From Bacteroidota bacterium (lineage in GTDB: Bacteria > Bacteroidota > Bacteroidia > Bacteroidales > PUMT01): a stretch of 39,605 nt of DNA. Each line of letters begins with the position of its first letter. The stretch's first letter is position 1. Both the position numbers and the translations under genes were made by a program. Positions 7,968 to 17,537 of this stretch are shown piece by piece. The stretch is from positions 1-39,605 of the forward strand of contig PWHJ01000044.1 in assembly GCA_003554865.1 (NCBI GenBank). The letters are read 5' to 3'. Under the pieces are notes generated by a model that did not search any database, was not told where the DNA came from, and saw nothing but the letters and a program-made list of their open reading frames with translations.

Positions 7968-8801
7968 ATGGATTCTTCAGGGTTGTTCAAAGAAATCAGG
8001 AATAAACGCAGCTTTTTATGTGTAGGACTTGATCCTGATCCTCAAAAGCTGCCCGGGTCTGTTTTTGAAACTGATGACCCTGTTTTTGAGTTCAACAAAA
8101 AAATTGCCGACGCCACAGCCTCTTTTGCAGTCGCCTATAAACCCAATATAGCTTTTTACGAGGCACTTGGTGCAACAGGATGGTGGAGCCTGGAAAAGAC
8201 AATAGAGTATATCCGGAAAAAGTATCCCGAACAGCTTTTGATCGCAGACGCCAAAAGGGGTGATACGGGAAATTCCTCTGAAAGATATGCCAGGGCTTTT
8301 TTTGATAACCTTGGCTTCGATGCTGTTACCGTATCACCATATATGGGTATGGATTCGGTAAAACCCTTTCTTTCGTACAAAGACAAATGGGCAGTTGTGC
8401 TTGCACTGACGTCAAATTCAGGTGCATGGGATTTTCAGGTTGATGTGGAAGACAAGTCCGTTTACCCCCTCTATGAGAAGGTTTTGGCCAAAACATCTGC
8501 CTGGGGTGATATAGATAATATGATGTTTGTGGTAGGTGCAACCAGAGAGGACATGTTTTACAGGGTAAGAAGAATTGTTCCGGATCATTTTTTACTTGTC
8601 CCCGGTGTGGGAGCCCAGGGAGGGTCACTTGAAAATATTGCCCGCTCCGGGATGAACAGCAGATGCGGGTTGCTTGTAAATTGCTCGAGAAGTATAATAT
8701 ACTCTTCCGGGGGTGAAGATTTTGATTCGGCAGCAGGGAAAAAAGCCGGTGAAATTCAGCAACTGATGGAAATGCTGCTTCGTGAAAAGGAGCTTTTATG
8801 A
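7968..8801 (+). CDS. pyrF: Orotidine 5'-phosphate decarboxylase, long (type 2) form
   Basis: PyrF converts OMP to UMP, the last step of pyrimidine synthesis. The catalytic DAKRGD motif with D94, K96 and D99 is intact, followed by TGNSSERYA typical of the ~270-residue type 2 subfamily (277 residues here). The SNSGAWDFQ segment and the C-terminal PGVGAQGG phosphate-binding loop also fit. It starts 3 bases after prfA. Confidence 0.95.
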   Translation: MDSSGLFKEIRNKRSFLCVGLDPDPQKLPGSVFETDDPVFEFNKKIADATASFAVAYKPNIAFYEALGATGWWSLEKTIEYIRKKYPEQLLIADAKRGDTGNSSERYARAFFDNLGFDAVTVSPYMGMDSVKPFLSYKDKWAVVLALTSNSGAWDFQVDVEDKSVYPLYEKVLAKTSAWGDIDNMMFVVGATREDMFYRVRRIVPDHFLLVPGVGAQGGSLENIARSGMNSRCGLLVNCSRSIIYSSGGEDFDSAAGKKAGEIQQLMEMLLREKELL

Positions 8802-8820
8802 TTTTTCTATTGTTATAAAA

Positions 8821-8849
8821 CCCGGGTTAAATGTCCGGGACAATTTTTT
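8821..8849 (+). terminator. Weak terminator-like hairpin after pyrF
   Basis: CCCGG (8821-8825) pairs with CCGGG (8835-8839) over a 9-base loop, followed by ACAA and a T-run. The stem is short, so termination may be partial. Confidence 0.4.
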
Positions 8850-8865
8850 GTGAACCGTCGATTTT

Positions 8866-10146
8866 ATGTCAACTCAACCCCTGTGTGAGGATTTTTTGCA
8901 TTTTATATGGAAGAACCGCCTTTTCGATCCTTTGCTTTTTCTGACCGCTTCGGGTGAGAGGGTCGAGGTAGTGCATCCGGGAGAATATAATAATGATTCC
9001 GGCCCCGATTTTTTCAATGCCAAAATACGTTTAGGTTCAACAACCTGGGCTGGCAATGTGGAGGTGCATTTGCGCTCCTCCGACTGGTTAAGGCATGGCC
9101 ATAACAGCGACCGAGCATACGATAATGTTGTTTTGCAGGTGGTGAAAAATGATGATGTCCGGATATGCCGCACTAACGGGGAACCGGTGCCTACGGTTGA
9201 GATAAAGTATGAAACCAAATTGTTTGATAATTACTGCAAATTGCTTGAAAGCGATTTATGGATACCATGTCAGAATATGATAAGTCGCATAACCACCCCT
9301 GCAATAGAGTTGTGGCTTGACAGGCTTGCTATGGAGAGACTGGAGAATAAGGCAGACAGATTGCTTAAAAATCTGAGGTTGAATAAAAATGACTGGGAAG
9401 AGACTTGTTACCAGCAGATTGCCCGAAATTTTGGCTTGAAGCTGAATGGACTTCCCTTTGAGATGCTTGCAAAACAGACCCCTTTGAAAATTATTTCAAA
9501 ACATAAAGACAGCCTTACACAGATTGAAGCTTTGTTTTTCGGTCAGGCCGGCATGCTTGATGAACCGGAAGGAGATGATTATTATGCAGATCTTAAAAGG
9601 GAGTACAATTTTTTGCGGCATAAATTCAGGCTTAAACCTCTGGGCAAGCATTTATGGAAATTTATGCGTATTCGTCCATCTAATTTCCCAACTGTGCGTA
9701 TTGCTCAGTTTGCAGCATTGATGCAGCAAACTGCCGGCTTGTTCTCAAGGGTCATCCAAAGCTCCGGGCAGGGATATTTGCATGAATTGTTCAATGTGAC
9801 AGCATCAACTTACTGGGATACTCACTACGTATTCAACAGGACAAGTATAAGGTCGAAGAAAAAGGTGGGAAAAGTCACAGTCAATCTTTTACTGATAAAT
9901 ACTGTTGTTCCGCTTCTAATTCTTTACGGTCGTTTCAAAGATAACAAGGTTTACGGGGAAATGGCCCTGAGGTTGCTGAAAGAAATGGAGGCTGAAAGCA
10001 ACTTTGTAACTAACAAGTGGAGGGAGCTCAACTTTGAAATTCCCGATGCCTTCATTTCACAGGCGTTTCTGCAACTTAAATATGAATACTGTACCCCCAA
10101 AAAATGTTTGCAGTGTTCGATCGGCAGCACTCTTATAGGTAAATAA
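8866..10146 (+). CDS. DUF2851 family protein
   Basis: This 426-residue protein matches the DUF2851 family, found mainly in Bacteroidota, for which no function is established. Recognisable parts are the N-terminal FLHFIWKNRLFD stretch, the HPGEYNNDSGPDFFNAKI segment with several acidic and asparagine residues, and WAGNVEVHLRSSDW. The C terminus carries a CxxxxCLQC cysteine cluster (YCTPKKCLQC), possibly metal-binding. The acidic/polar N-terminal core recalls nuclease-like folds, but that is only an impression. It lies between pyrF and the rpsO promoter and is probably cytoplasmic, since no signal peptide is seen. Confidence 0.85.
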   Translation: MSTQPLCEDFLHFIWKNRLFDPLLFLTASGERVEVVHPGEYNNDSGPDFFNAKIRLGSTTWAGNVEVHLRSSDWLRHGHNSDRAYDNVVLQVVKNDDVRICRTNGEPVPTVEIKYETKLFDNYCKLLESDLWIPCQNMISRITTPAIELWLDRLAMERLENKADRLLKNLRLNKNDWEETCYQQIARNFGLKLNGLPFEMLAKQTPLKIISKHKDSLTQIEALFFGQAGMLDEPEGDDYYADLKREYNFLRHKFRLKPLGKHLWKFMRIRPSNFPTVRIAQFAALMQQTAGLFSRVIQSSGQGYLHELFNVTASTYWDTHYVFNRTSIRSKKKVGKVTVNLLLINTVVPLLILYGRFKDNKVYGEMALRLLKEMEAESNFVTNKWRELNFEIPDAFISQAFLQLKYEYCTPKKCLQCSIGSTLIGK

Positions 10147-10178
10147 TGAAGAAGGTTTTAATTTTGCGTTGAACTTGT

Positions 10179-10208
10179 TTGAAGTTTTAAAAAAAATGGA
10201 TAATTTTG
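10179..10208 (+). promoter_or_regulatory. rpsO promoter, perfect Bacteroidota consensus
   Basis: TTG (10179-10181), then exactly 19 bases, then TAATTTTG (10201-10208) matches TTG-N19-TAnnTTTG at every defined position. The start site would be near 10215, leaving a ~57-base leader before the rpsO ATG that could hold autoregulatory structure, as S15 leaders do in other bacteria. Confidence 0.75.
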
Positions 10209-10271
10209 CACATTCTAAATCTGTTAAGTACAGGATGGTTTATAAATAATAAATTACAGGAAAAGAAAAAT

Positions 10272-10541
10272 ATGTATCTGACAACTGAAAAGAAAAGGGA
10301 AATATTCGGTCAATTCGGTAAAAGCGAAACCGATACTGGTTCACCTGAAGCCCAGATAGCTTTGTTTACTTACCGTATCACTAAACTTACCGAACATTTG
10401 AAAGCCCATCCCAGGGATTTCAGCACAAGGCTGTCACTTGTAAAGATGGTTGGGAAAAGAAGGAGGTTGCTTGACTACCTTGCAGGCAAAGATATTGAGA
10501 GGTACAGGTCTGTTATTAAATCATTGGGCATAAGAAAATAA
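10272..10541 (+). CDS. rpsO: Ribosomal protein S15
   Basis: S15 binds 16S rRNA in the platform of the small subunit. From the ATG at 10272 the protein is 89 residues, the usual length, and carries the family core DTGSPEAQIALFTYRI and the H-x7-D region (KAHPRDFSTR) followed by MVGKRRRLLDYL. The frame stays open 66 bases further upstream, but that extension overlaps the promoter and is not used. A terminator follows, then pnp: the classical rpsO-pnp order. Confidence 0.97.
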   Translation: MYLTTEKKREIFGQFGKSETDTGSPEAQIALFTYRITKLTEHLKAHPRDFSTRLSLVKMVGKRRRLLDYLAGKDIERYRSVIKSLGIRK

Positions 10542-10548
10542 GTAAAAG

Positions 10549-10576
10549 AAAGGCAATTTTTTCGATTGCCTTTTTT
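10549..10576 (+). terminator. Intrinsic terminator between rpsO and pnp
   Basis: AAAGGCAAT (10549-10557) pairs with ATTGCCTTT (10565-10573) over a 7-base loop and is followed by three more Ts. Outer bases GTAAA and TTTAC extend the symmetry, so it could work on both strands. It may only attenuate read-through into pnp, since no clear promoter lies between. Confidence 0.8.
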
Positions 10577-10614
10577 ACTTTGATGTATTATCATTAAAAC
10601 ATTAATAGCATAAA

Positions 10615-12759
10615 ATGTTTAAAACTTATAATAAAACCATAGATCTCGGTGACGGAAGGTCTATCACGCTGGAAACAGGAAAGCTGGCCAGGCAGGCTGA
10701 CGGGGCTGTTGAGCTCACAATGGGCAAGACAAAATTGCTCGCTACGGTTGTTTCTGCAAAAGAAGGAAAGGAGGATGCCGATTTTATGCCCCTTTCTGTT
10801 GAGTACAGGGAAAAGTTTGCTTCAATCGGCCGAATACCCGGTGGTTTTCTGAAAAGGGAGGCAAGGCCCGGTGACAATGAAATACTTATTTCCCGTTTGG
10901 TTGACAGGGCTTTGCGCCCTCTATTCCCGGAAGATTATCATGCCGAAACTTTCGTTACAATTGATCTTATATCGGCAGACAAGGAGATAATTCCCGATGC
11001 ACTCGCTTGTCTGGCAGCATCTGCAGCAATATGCGTTTCCGATATACCTTTTGGCGGACCCGTTTCGGAGGTACGTGTTGCAAGAATAGACGGAGAGTTT
11101 AAAATAAATCCCACGTTTACGGAAAATGAAAATTCCGATATTGATATACTTGTGGGAGCCACCGAAGAGAATGTGATGATGGTTGAGGGGGAGATGAATG
11201 AAGTTTCGGAGGGGGAAATGCTTGAGGCTATAAAATTTGCTCATGAAGCAATAAAGGTTCAATGCAGGGCACAGGCTGAGCTGATTGAAATGACCGGCAA
11301 GGGCGCCAAGCGTGAATACAGTCACGAGGTAAGTGATGAGGAGCTCAGGAAAAAAATTCATGAAGAGACCTACGAGAAGTGTTACCAGGCTGCCAAAAGT
11401 GTAATATCCAAGCAGGAGAGGAGTGAGGCTTTCGACAGGATAAAGGAGGAGTTCATTGAATCCCTCCCCTCTGGAGAGGAGGAGGACGAGGTAAATCAGA
11501 TGCTTGTTGATCGCTACTTCCATGAAACACAGAAAGAGGCTGTCAGGAATATGATATTGGATGAGGGAGTACGACTTGACGGAAGGAAGCCTGATGAAAT
11601 CCGTTCAATTGAATGTGAAATAGATTACCTTCCTGCAGCACACGGTTCTGCACTTTTCACAAGGGGAGAGACCCAGTCGCTTACTACCGTTACACTTGGC
11701 ACCAAGCTTGACGAGAAAATGGTCGACGAGGTCTTGCGCAAGGGCAAAGACAAGTTTGTGCTTCATTATAATTTCCCGCCTTATTCTACAGGAGATGCAA
11801 GGCCCATTCGCGGATTGTCACGCAGGGAGGTGGGACATGGGAACCTTGCTCACAGAGCTTTAAAGAGAATGGTGCCTGTTGAATCCGACAATCCTTATGC
11901 CATTAGGGTTGTATCCGATATACTGGAATCAAACGGTTCTTCTTCTATGGCAACCGTATGTGCTGGTTCACTGGCTCTCATGGACGCGGGGGTAACCATG
12001 AAAAAGGCTGTTTCAGGTATTGCCATGGGATTGATAACAGATAAGGAGTCCGGTAATTATGCAGTTTTGTCTGATATACTCGGTGACGAAGATCACCTTG
12101 GTGATATGGATTTTAAGGTTGCCGGGACAAGGGATGGTATAACTGCAACCCAGATGGACATTAAAGTTGAAGGACTTTCTTACGAAGTTATGGAAAATGC
12201 CCTTAATCAGGCAAAGGAAGGCAGGTTGTACATCCTTGATAAAATGGATACCATTATAAAGAGCTCCCGTTCTGACCTGAAGCCCCATGTTCCAAGGATT
12301 GAGCAAATAAAGATCCCCAAGGATATGATTGGCTCAATAATAGGCCCCGGCGGTAAAATTATTCAGGATATACAGGCCAGGACCGGCGCAACCATTGTAG
12401 TAGAAGAGGCCGAAAACATGGGAACCGTTGATGTGTTTGCCGAAAACAAGGAATGCATTGATGAGGCCATGAAAATGATAAAAAATATCGTTGCCTCCCC
12501 CGAAACCGGCGAGGTGTATTCGGGTAAGGTAAAATCGGTGGTTTCCTTTGGAGCCTTTGTTGAGATACTGCCCGGAAAGGAAGGTTTACTTCACATTTCT
12601 GAGATTACATGGGAAAGACTGAATAAAGTTGAGGATATTTTAAAGGAAGGAGATGAAGTAGAGGTCAAGCTAATAGATGTTGATGAAAAAAGCGGAAAGC
12701 TGAAGCTTTCGCGTAAGGTTCTGCTTCCCAGGCCACAGGCGCAAAAAAGAAAAGACTGA
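10615..12759 (+). CDS. pnp: Polyribonucleotide nucleotidyltransferase (PNPase)
   Basis: PNPase is a trimeric 3'-5' phosphorolytic exoribonuclease central to RNA turnover. The 714-residue length and domain order are standard: two RNase PH-like halves (the second with [22 protein letters not shown]), a KH domain near 563-620 with [11 protein letters not shown], and a C-terminal S1 domain near 630-700 with [21 protein letters not shown]. Its position after rpsO and an attenuating terminator matches the arrangement in many bacteria, where PNPase also controls its own message. Confidence 0.97.
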   Translation: MFKTYNKTIDLGDGRSITLETGKLARQADGAVELTMGKTKLLATVVSAKEGKEDADFMPLSVEYREKFASIGRIPGGFLKREARPGDNEILISRLVDRALRPLFPEDYHAETFVTIDLISADKEIIPDALACLAASAAICVSDIPFGGPVSEVRVARIDGEFKINPTFTENENSDIDILVGATEENVMMVEGEMNEVSEGEMLEAIKFAHEAIKVQCRAQAELIEMTGKGAKREYSHEVSDEELRKKIHEETYEKCYQAAKSVISKQERSEAFDRIKEEFIESLPSGEEEDEVNQMLVDRYFHETQKEAVRNMILDEGVRLDGRKPDEIRSIECEIDYLPAAHGSALFTRGETQSLTTVTLGTKLDEKMVDEVLRKGKDKFVLHYNFPPYSTGDARPIRGLSRREVGHGNLAHRALKRMVPVESDNPYAIRVVSDILESNGSSSMATVCAGSLALMDAGVTMKKAVSGIAMGLITDKESGNYAVLSDILGDEDHLGDMDFKVAGTRDGITATQMDIKVEGLSYEVMENALNQAKEGRLYILDKMDTIIKSSRSDLKPHVPRIEQIKIPKDMIGSIIGPGGKIIQDIQARTGATIVVEEAENMGTVDVFAENKECIDEAMKMIKNIVASPETGEVYSGKVKSVVSFGAFVEILPGKEGLLHISEITWERLNKVEDILKEGDEVEVKLIDVDEKSGKLKLSRKVLLPRPQAQKRKD

Positions 12760-12793
12760 CATGAGGGGCGGCATTTCAAACCGTCGATAGTTA

Positions 12794-13438
12794 ATGGATC
12801 TGGAATATATTGTAATTGAGGGTAACATTGGTGCCGGGAAAACCTCCCTTGCAAACAAAATAAGCAAAAGGTTCAATTCGGCATTAATAAGCGAGCAATT
12901 TTCCCCAAATCCATTTTTGGAAAAGTTTTACAGCGATCCCCGGCGTTACGCTTTCCCCCTTGAAATGTCTTTCCTGGCAGAAAGATACACTCAGCTGAGC
13001 CGTGTTTTTTCTTCCCGCGACACGTGCGGCTCTTTTTTTATATCTGATTATTTTATAAGCAAATCCCTTATATTTTCAAAAATAACTCTTACAGGAGAGG
13101 AATCAGATCTTTTTGAGAGAATATATTCAATAACCTCCCGCCCCCTTCCCCGGCCATCCCTGTATGTTTATATTCACAGAAGCGTTGAAAATCTGCTGCA
13201 AAACATCCGCAACAGAGGACGCTCTTATGAACGGTCAATTAGTGTATCCTACCTGGAAAAGATCGAAAAGGGATACCTCGAATATCTTAACTGTAAAGAG
13301 CGGGAAAAGCGTATGAAAATATTGATGGTAGATCTAAAAGATATTGATTTTATAGGAGATGATACCAACTTCGAGACTTTAATAAACGTTATTTTTAAAA
13401 GGTCACATTCTTTCGGATTGAATAGTATAGTTATATAA
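12794..13438 (+). CDS. Deoxynucleoside kinase
   Basis: This 214-residue protein belongs to the deoxynucleoside kinase family (dCK/dGK/dAK type), which phosphorylates salvaged deoxynucleosides. The P-loop GNIGAGKT spans 10-17 with K16. FISDYF stands where the family usually has an acidic-arginine substrate motif, and an RNRGRSYER segment further on fits the arginine-rich lid. The substrate cannot be told from sequence; deoxyadenosine/deoxyguanosine is usual for bacterial members of this size. It follows pnp after 34 bases with no terminator, so it may share its transcript. Confidence 0.85.
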   Translation: MDLEYIVIEGNIGAGKTSLANKISKRFNSALISEQFSPNPFLEKFYSDPRRYAFPLEMSFLAERYTQLSRVFSSRDTCGSFFISDYFISKSLIFSKITLTGEESDLFERIYSITSRPLPRPSLYVYIHRSVENLLQNIRNRGRSYERSISVSYLEKIEKGYLEYLNCKEREKRMKILMVDLKDIDFIGDDTNFETLINVIFKRSHSFGLNSIVI

Positions 13439-13491
13439 TTTTCAAACCAAAAAAAAGAGTTTGAGATTATGCATTTATTCGAAAAAAATAT

Positions 13492-13499
13492 TATGTTTG
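13492..13499 (+). promoter_or_regulatory. Possible -7 box of lipoprotein gene
   Basis: TATGTTTG matches TAnnTTTG exactly, about 70 bases before the preferred start at 13568. No TTG sits at the right -33 distance. It supports the shorter start over an upstream in-frame ATG at 13469. Confidence 0.4.
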
Positions 13500-13567
13500 T
13501 AACTGCTTTGGATAGTAAACAAACCATTGAGCCAAAATTGAATTGTATAACAAATAAAAATTTTATT

Positions 13568-15292
13568 ATGAGAAGAATTAGTCAAAACGCAATTATCCTT
13601 GTGTTGGCAGTTCTCCTGTTAAGCAGCTGTAGGGGGCTGAACTGGATGCAGAGGAATGCCGATGAGGTAAGATATGAAGTAACCCCTGAAGTTCTCGAAG
13701 CTCATGGAGGAGAGGTAGAGGCTAATATTAAGGGAACATATCCTGAAAGATATTTTCACAGGAATGTCACTCTAGAACTTACACCTGTTATTAACTACGA
13801 GGAGGGTGAAAAAGAATTAAGCACACTTACATTGCAGGGAGAAAATGTTCAGGACAATTACCAGGTTATAGACCGTGACGGTGATTCATTTGATTACAAC
13901 GACGTTGTTGATTTTGATGAGGAGATGAGAGTTTCGGACCTGGAGCTTAGGATTACCGGACGCCAGTCCAGGTGGTTATTAAGTGACAGAACTGCTGAAT
14001 TTGACCCAAAGAAACTGGCCGATGGTGTAATTGCAACTTCAACTCTGGTAGTTGAAAAACCCAAACCTGTTTTGGCACTTGATCAATTCAGAAGGATCAT
14101 AGACCATACCAAAGAGTCTGAAATTTACTATGTTATTAACAGATGGAATGTTCGCCAATCTGAGCTTGAATCTGACAGGGTGATATCTTTTGGCCAGTTT
14201 TTGGATGAAGCTGCTGAAGATGAGCGCATAAATTTAGACAGAGCTGGTATAAGAGCTTATGCATCACCTGACGGACCGATCGATTTCAATGAGGACCTTT
14301 CTGAAAGAAGGAAAGAGACTTCAAACAAAGTGATGAGTGACAAGATGGAAGAGGCAAACTTTGAGATCACCGAAAACTTCTATGAAACCAGGGCATTGGG
14401 TGAAGACTGGGAAGGCTTTAAAGAAATGGTTGAGGAGTCTGATATAGAAGACAGGGAGCTTATCCTTCGTGTTCTGTCTATGTATAGTGACCCTGAAGTT
14501 CGCGAAGAGGAGATAAGAAATATGGCGGCCGTTTTTGAGGAGCTTGCCGAAACAATACTTCCAAAGCTGCGCCGTGCTATTATGACAGTTGAATATGAAG
14601 AGGTGGGCTACAGCGATGATGAGCTTATGGAACTTTTTGCCAGCGACCCAGGCACCTTGAACCTGGAAGAGCTGCTTTATACGGCTACTTTGTATGATGA
14701 TCTTAACAGGCAACTGGAAGTGTATGAGACTGCTGCCAGCAACTTCCCAGAATCCCAAAGGGCACATAACAATGTAGGTTATGTACAGGTAAAGCTTGAA
14801 AACGTTCAGGCTGCAAAGAGAGCTTTCGAATCAGCACAGAACATTGAGGACGACGATATAGTAAGGAACAACCTGGGTGCAGTTGCACTTCTGGAAGGAA
14901 ATATAGATGAGGCCGAAGAGTACTTCAGGTCAGTTGCAAGTCCGACAAGCGAAACCAACTACAATCTGGGCATTATAAGCATTATAAAAGGTCAGTATGA
15001 TGATGCCGAAGATTACTTTGGCAATGCCCGCGAGGTAAATACTGCGCTTGCAAAGCTGCTGAACAACAAAAATGATGATGCTCTCAGGATACTCAATCAG
15101 ATAGATGAGCCATGTGCCATGACGCACTATCTGAAGGCTATTGTCGGTGCAAGGACAGATGATTCCGATATGTTGTTTGACAATCTGAGAACTGCAGTTG
15201 AAATGAAAGGTGATCTGAAAGAGCTTGCCAGAACTGACATGGAATTCGGAAATTATTTCGATGATGATACATTCATTTCAATAGTTGAATAA
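13568..15292 (+). CDS. Lipoprotein with OmpA-like and tetratricopeptide regions
   Basis: From the ATG at 13568 the 574-residue protein opens with a lipoprotein signal: two arginines, a hydrophobic stretch and the lipobox LSSC with C21. An upstream in-frame start at 13469 would bury this signal, so I reject it. After a beta-rich N-terminal part, residues ~180-265 resemble an OmpA-like domain (YASPDGPIDFNEDLSERRKE recalls the family's LSxxRA helix). Residues ~370-500 hold several TPR-like helix pairs. It is likely anchored in the outer membrane, facing peptidoglycan. It is very acidic. Specific function unknown; it stands alone between two terminators or promoters. Confidence 0.78.
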   Translation: MRRISQNAIILVLAVLLLSSCRGLNWMQRNADEVRYEVTPEVLEAHGGEVEANIKGTYPERYFHRNVTLELTPVINYEEGEKELSTLTLQGENVQDNYQVIDRDGDSFDYNDVVDFDEEMRVSDLELRITGRQSRWLLSDRTAEFDPKKLADGVIATSTLVVEKPKPVLALDQFRRIIDHTKESEIYYVINRWNVRQSELESDRVISFGQFLDEAAEDERINLDRAGIRAYASPDGPIDFNEDLSERRKETSNKVMSDKMEEANFEITENFYETRALGEDWEGFKEMVEESDIEDRELILRVLSMYSDPEVREEEIRNMAAVFEELAETILPKLRRAIMTVEYEEVGYSDDELMELFASDPGTLNLEELLYTATLYDDLNRQLEVYETAASNFPESQRAHNNVGYVQVKLENVQAAKRAFESAQNIEDDDIVRNNLGAVALLEGNIDEAEEYFRSVASPTSETNYNLGIISIIKGQYDDAEDYFGNAREVNTALAKLLNNKNDDALRILNQIDEPCAMTHYLKAIVGARTDDSDMLFDNLRTAVEMKGDLKELARTDMEFGNYFDDDTFISIVE

Positions 15293-15314
15293 TAATATAT
15301 CATCTTTTCATATT

Positions 15315-15346
15315 AAAGGCTGTCTCAAAGCGAGGCAGCCTTTTTT
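15315..15346 (+). terminator. Intrinsic terminator after lipoprotein gene
   Basis: AAAGGCTG plus TCTC (15315-15326) pairs with GAGG plus CAGCCTTT (15332-15343) with one G-T pair and a 5-base loop, then TTT. It lies between convergent genes. Its 3' arm GGCAGCCTTTTTT is identical to that of the terminator at 18004-18029. Confidence 0.88.
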
Positions 15347-15350
15347 GTGC

Positions 15351-15890
15351 TCAAAGCGGGGCAGTCTTTCTCTTTGTGTATAAATCCCATAAAACTATCC
15401 CGGCACTTACCGCAATATTGAAAGAGTGCTTGGTGCCGAACTGGGGTATTTCTATACAGCCTGAGCTGATTTCGATAATTTCCTGGCTTACACCTTTAAC
15501 TTCATTTCCGAAAACCAGGGCAATTGAACTTTCCCCGTCCGGATAAAACCCGGAAAGGGGAATACTTTTATCTGTTTGTTCCACAGAGTAGACTTTATAG
15601 TTCTCATTTTTTAATTCTTTTACAGCTTCGGTCCCTTTTTTGAAATATTTCCATTCTACCGACTCGGTTGCCCCCAGAGCTGTTTTGTGTATGTCTTTGT
15701 GGGGAGGTATTGCTGTGAAGCCGGTCAGGAATATGCTTTTAACCAGGAAAGCATCGGCTGTCCGGAAAACCGAGCCGATATTGTTAAGGCTTCTGATATT
15801 GTCAAGTACAATAACAATGGGTTGTTTTGAGGCGTTTTTGAATTGTTCTACTGATTTGCGCTCCAGCTCCCAGGTTTTTAATTTTTTCAT
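15351..15890 (-). CDS. TrmH/SpoU-family RNA 2'-O-methyltransferase
   Basis: This 179-residue SPOUT-class enzyme transfers a methyl group from S-adenosylmethionine to a ribose 2'-OH in tRNA or rRNA. All three SpoU motifs are visible: N-NIGSVFRTADAF (motif 1, arginine for catalysis), ALVFGNEVKGV (motif 2) and IPQFGTKHSFNIAVSAGI (motif 3, the trefoil-knot SAM site). It has no extra N-terminal RNA-binding domain, so it resembles short TrmH/TrmL-like members. The target nucleotide is not assignable. It converges on the lipoprotein gene. Confidence 0.9.
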   Translation of the reverse strand: MKKLKTWELERKSVEQFKNASKQPIVIVLDNIRSLNNIGSVFRTADAFLVKSIFLTGFTAIPPHKDIHKTALGATESVEWKYFKKGTEAVKELKNENYKVYSVEQTDKSIPLSGFYPDGESSIALVFGNEVKGVSQEIIEISSGCIEIPQFGTKHSFNIAVSAGIVLWDLYTKRKTAPL

Positions 15891-15973
15891 TTTTTGACCG
15901 GAAAATATTGCTTATAAAATAATTAAGAGTTAATTATTAATAAGTTGAAAAAAATAAATAATTTTATGCTCTG

Positions 15974-15981
15974 CAAAGATA
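15974..15981 (-). promoter_or_regulatory. Probable -7 box of TrmH-type gene
   Basis: On the minus strand this reads TATCTTTG followed by CAG, the classical Bacteroidota -7 element, about 84 bases before the start codon. No TTG is seen at the -33 spacing. Confidence 0.5.
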
Positions 15982-16122
15982 AGCTACATTATCAAAAATG
16001 CTGCTTTTTTTCCTATCACCCTTTTGCTTTGAAAAAGGTGAAAAATGGAGCATGTTTGGCACCAAGCAGGAGAAGGCTGTAATATATTAAATGCATTGTA
16101 AATTAACTAAAAAATAGTTCTT

Positions 16123-17313
16123 ATGAACATTCATGAATATCAGGGTAAGTATATTTTAAAAAAATCCGGGGTTGCAACCCCTGAAAGTGTTGTTGTCGAT
16201 TCACCCGATCAGGCGGTTGACGCGGCAAAGCAAATAGAATCGAAAACCGGTACATCCACCTGGGCAGTCAAAGCCCAAATCCATGCCGGCGGAAGAGGCA
16301 AGGGAGGTGGAGTAAAGATAGCCAAATCACTTGAAGAGGTAAAGAAATACACCTCAGAAATTCTGGGTATGACACTTGTAACTCACCAGACCGGTCCGGA
16401 AGGAAAGAAAGTTCACAGAGTTTTGATCGAGCAGGGTATATATTATCCCGGAGAAAGCGAAGTGGGAGAGTACTATATGGGGGTATTGCTGAATCGTCAG
16501 ACAGGCAGGAATATTATAATGTATTCACCCGAAGGGGGAGTTGATATTGAAACCGTTGCAGAGAAAGCCCCGCACTTGATATTCAAGGAGGAGATAGATC
16601 CTGCTGTGGGTATTCAGCCCTTTCAGGCCAGGAAAATAGCTTTCAATCTGGGTTTGTCCGGTATGGCATTCAAGGAGATGGTAAAGTTTTCCTCATCACT
16701 GTATAAGGCTTATGAAGGTTGTGACGCCTCGTTATTTGAGATAAACCCCGTGTTTAAGACTTCAGACAACAAGATTTTTGCAGCTGACGCCAAAGTGGTT
16801 CTCGATGATAATGCTCTTGGCCGTCATTCTGAATACGCTGAAATGCGTGATATCACAGAGGAAGACCCTGCCGAGGTAGAAGCGGGCAAGTATGATCTTA
16901 ATTTCATCAAGCTAGACGGGGATGTGGGTTGCATGGTGAATGGTGCAGGACTGGCAATGGCCACAATGGACATTATTAAGCTGTCCGGCGGCGATCCTGC
17001 CAATTTTCTTGATGTAGGCGGTGCTGCAAATGCAGAAACCGTTGAAGCCGGTTTTCGCATAATACTTAAAGATCCCAATGTAAATGTAATATTGATAAAT
17101 ATTTTCGGTGGTATTGTGCGTTGCGACAGGGTTGCACAGGGAGTCGTCGAGGCCTACAAGTCAATCGGAGACATAAACGTCCCGGTTATTGCACGTTTGC
17201 AGGGAACAAATGCCGGTGAGGCCAAAGAGCTCATAGACAAGTCCGGATTAAAGGTATACCCGGCCATATCTTTAGAGGAAGCAGCTTCACTGGTAAAAGA
17301 AATGGTAGGATAA
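16123..17313 (+). CDS. sucC: Succinyl-CoA synthetase beta subunit (ADP-forming)
   Basis: SucC carries the nucleotide-binding ATP-grasp half of succinyl-CoA synthetase, a TCA-cycle enzyme. The 396-residue protein starts with the family signature MNIHEYQGKYIL, has the ATP-grasp loop AGGRGKGGGVK, and the C-terminal ligase half with NIFGGIVRCDRVAQG. The alpha subunit SucD, which holds the phosphohistidine and CoA site, is not next to it. A lone sucC is common in Bacteroidota but means that the partner must lie elsewhere. Confidence 0.95.
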   Translation: MNIHEYQGKYILKKSGVATPESVVVDSPDQAVDAAKQIESKTGTSTWAVKAQIHAGGRGKGGGVKIAKSLEEVKKYTSEILGMTLVTHQTGPEGKKVHRVLIEQGIYYPGESEVGEYYMGVLLNRQTGRNIIMYSPEGGVDIETVAEKAPHLIFKEEIDPAVGIQPFQARKIAFNLGLSGMAFKEMVKFSSSLYKAYEGCDASLFEINPVFKTSDNKIFAADAKVVLDDNALGRHSEYAEMRDITEEDPAEVEAGKYDLNFIKLDGDVGCMVNGAGLAMATMDIIKLSGGDPANFLDVGGAANAETVEAGFRIILKDPNVNVILINIFGGIVRCDRVAQGVVEAYKSIGDINVPVIARLQGTNAGEAKELIDKSGLKVYPAISLEEAASLVKEMVG

Positions 17314-17382
17314 AGCATCGGTTTTGCTTGCTGAGTCAAGGTTTTAATAAGATTTTTCGAAGAATTAATTTATAACTCTTTT

Positions 17383-17415
17383 CTGATTTGGCTAAATCAG
17401 GGTAAAATTACCCTG
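17383..17415 (+). promoter_or_regulatory. Overlapping mutually exclusive hairpins
   Basis: CTGATTTGGCTAAATCAG (17383-17400) is a 7-bp stem with a 4-base loop. CAGGGTAAAATTACCCTG (17398-17415) is an 8-bp perfect stem with a 2-base loop. They share the bases CAG at 17398-17400, so only one can be fully formed at a time. They lie between sucC and the next gene. An attenuator-like switch or a protein-binding pair is possible; no T-run follows. Confidence 0.5.
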
Positions 17416-17537
17416 TGACAAAATATATTTGAGCCGATTTAGGGCCAACTCCTCCGATCCGCTTCAGCAGCGGGTGCTGATAGGTAAAATACAATAAATT
17501 TTGTTGGTTTTCCGTATATTTAAAAAATTTGTTAATT

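Noticed and set aside
10206-10271. N-terminal extension of S15
   Set aside because: It overlaps the promoter, and the start at 10272 gives the standard 89 residues.
10921-11523. Minus-strand open frame of 200 codons
   Set aside because: Lies wholly inside pnp, has no family features and is a shadow of its codon pattern.
13469-13567. 33-residue N-terminal extension of the lipoprotein
   Set aside because: It would bury the lipoprotein signal; the start at 13568 places the lipobox cysteine at residue 21.
16017-16040. Hairpin upstream of sucC (CACC...GGTG) as a terminator
   Set aside because: The stem has a mismatch, is AT-rich inside and has no T-run on the useful side.
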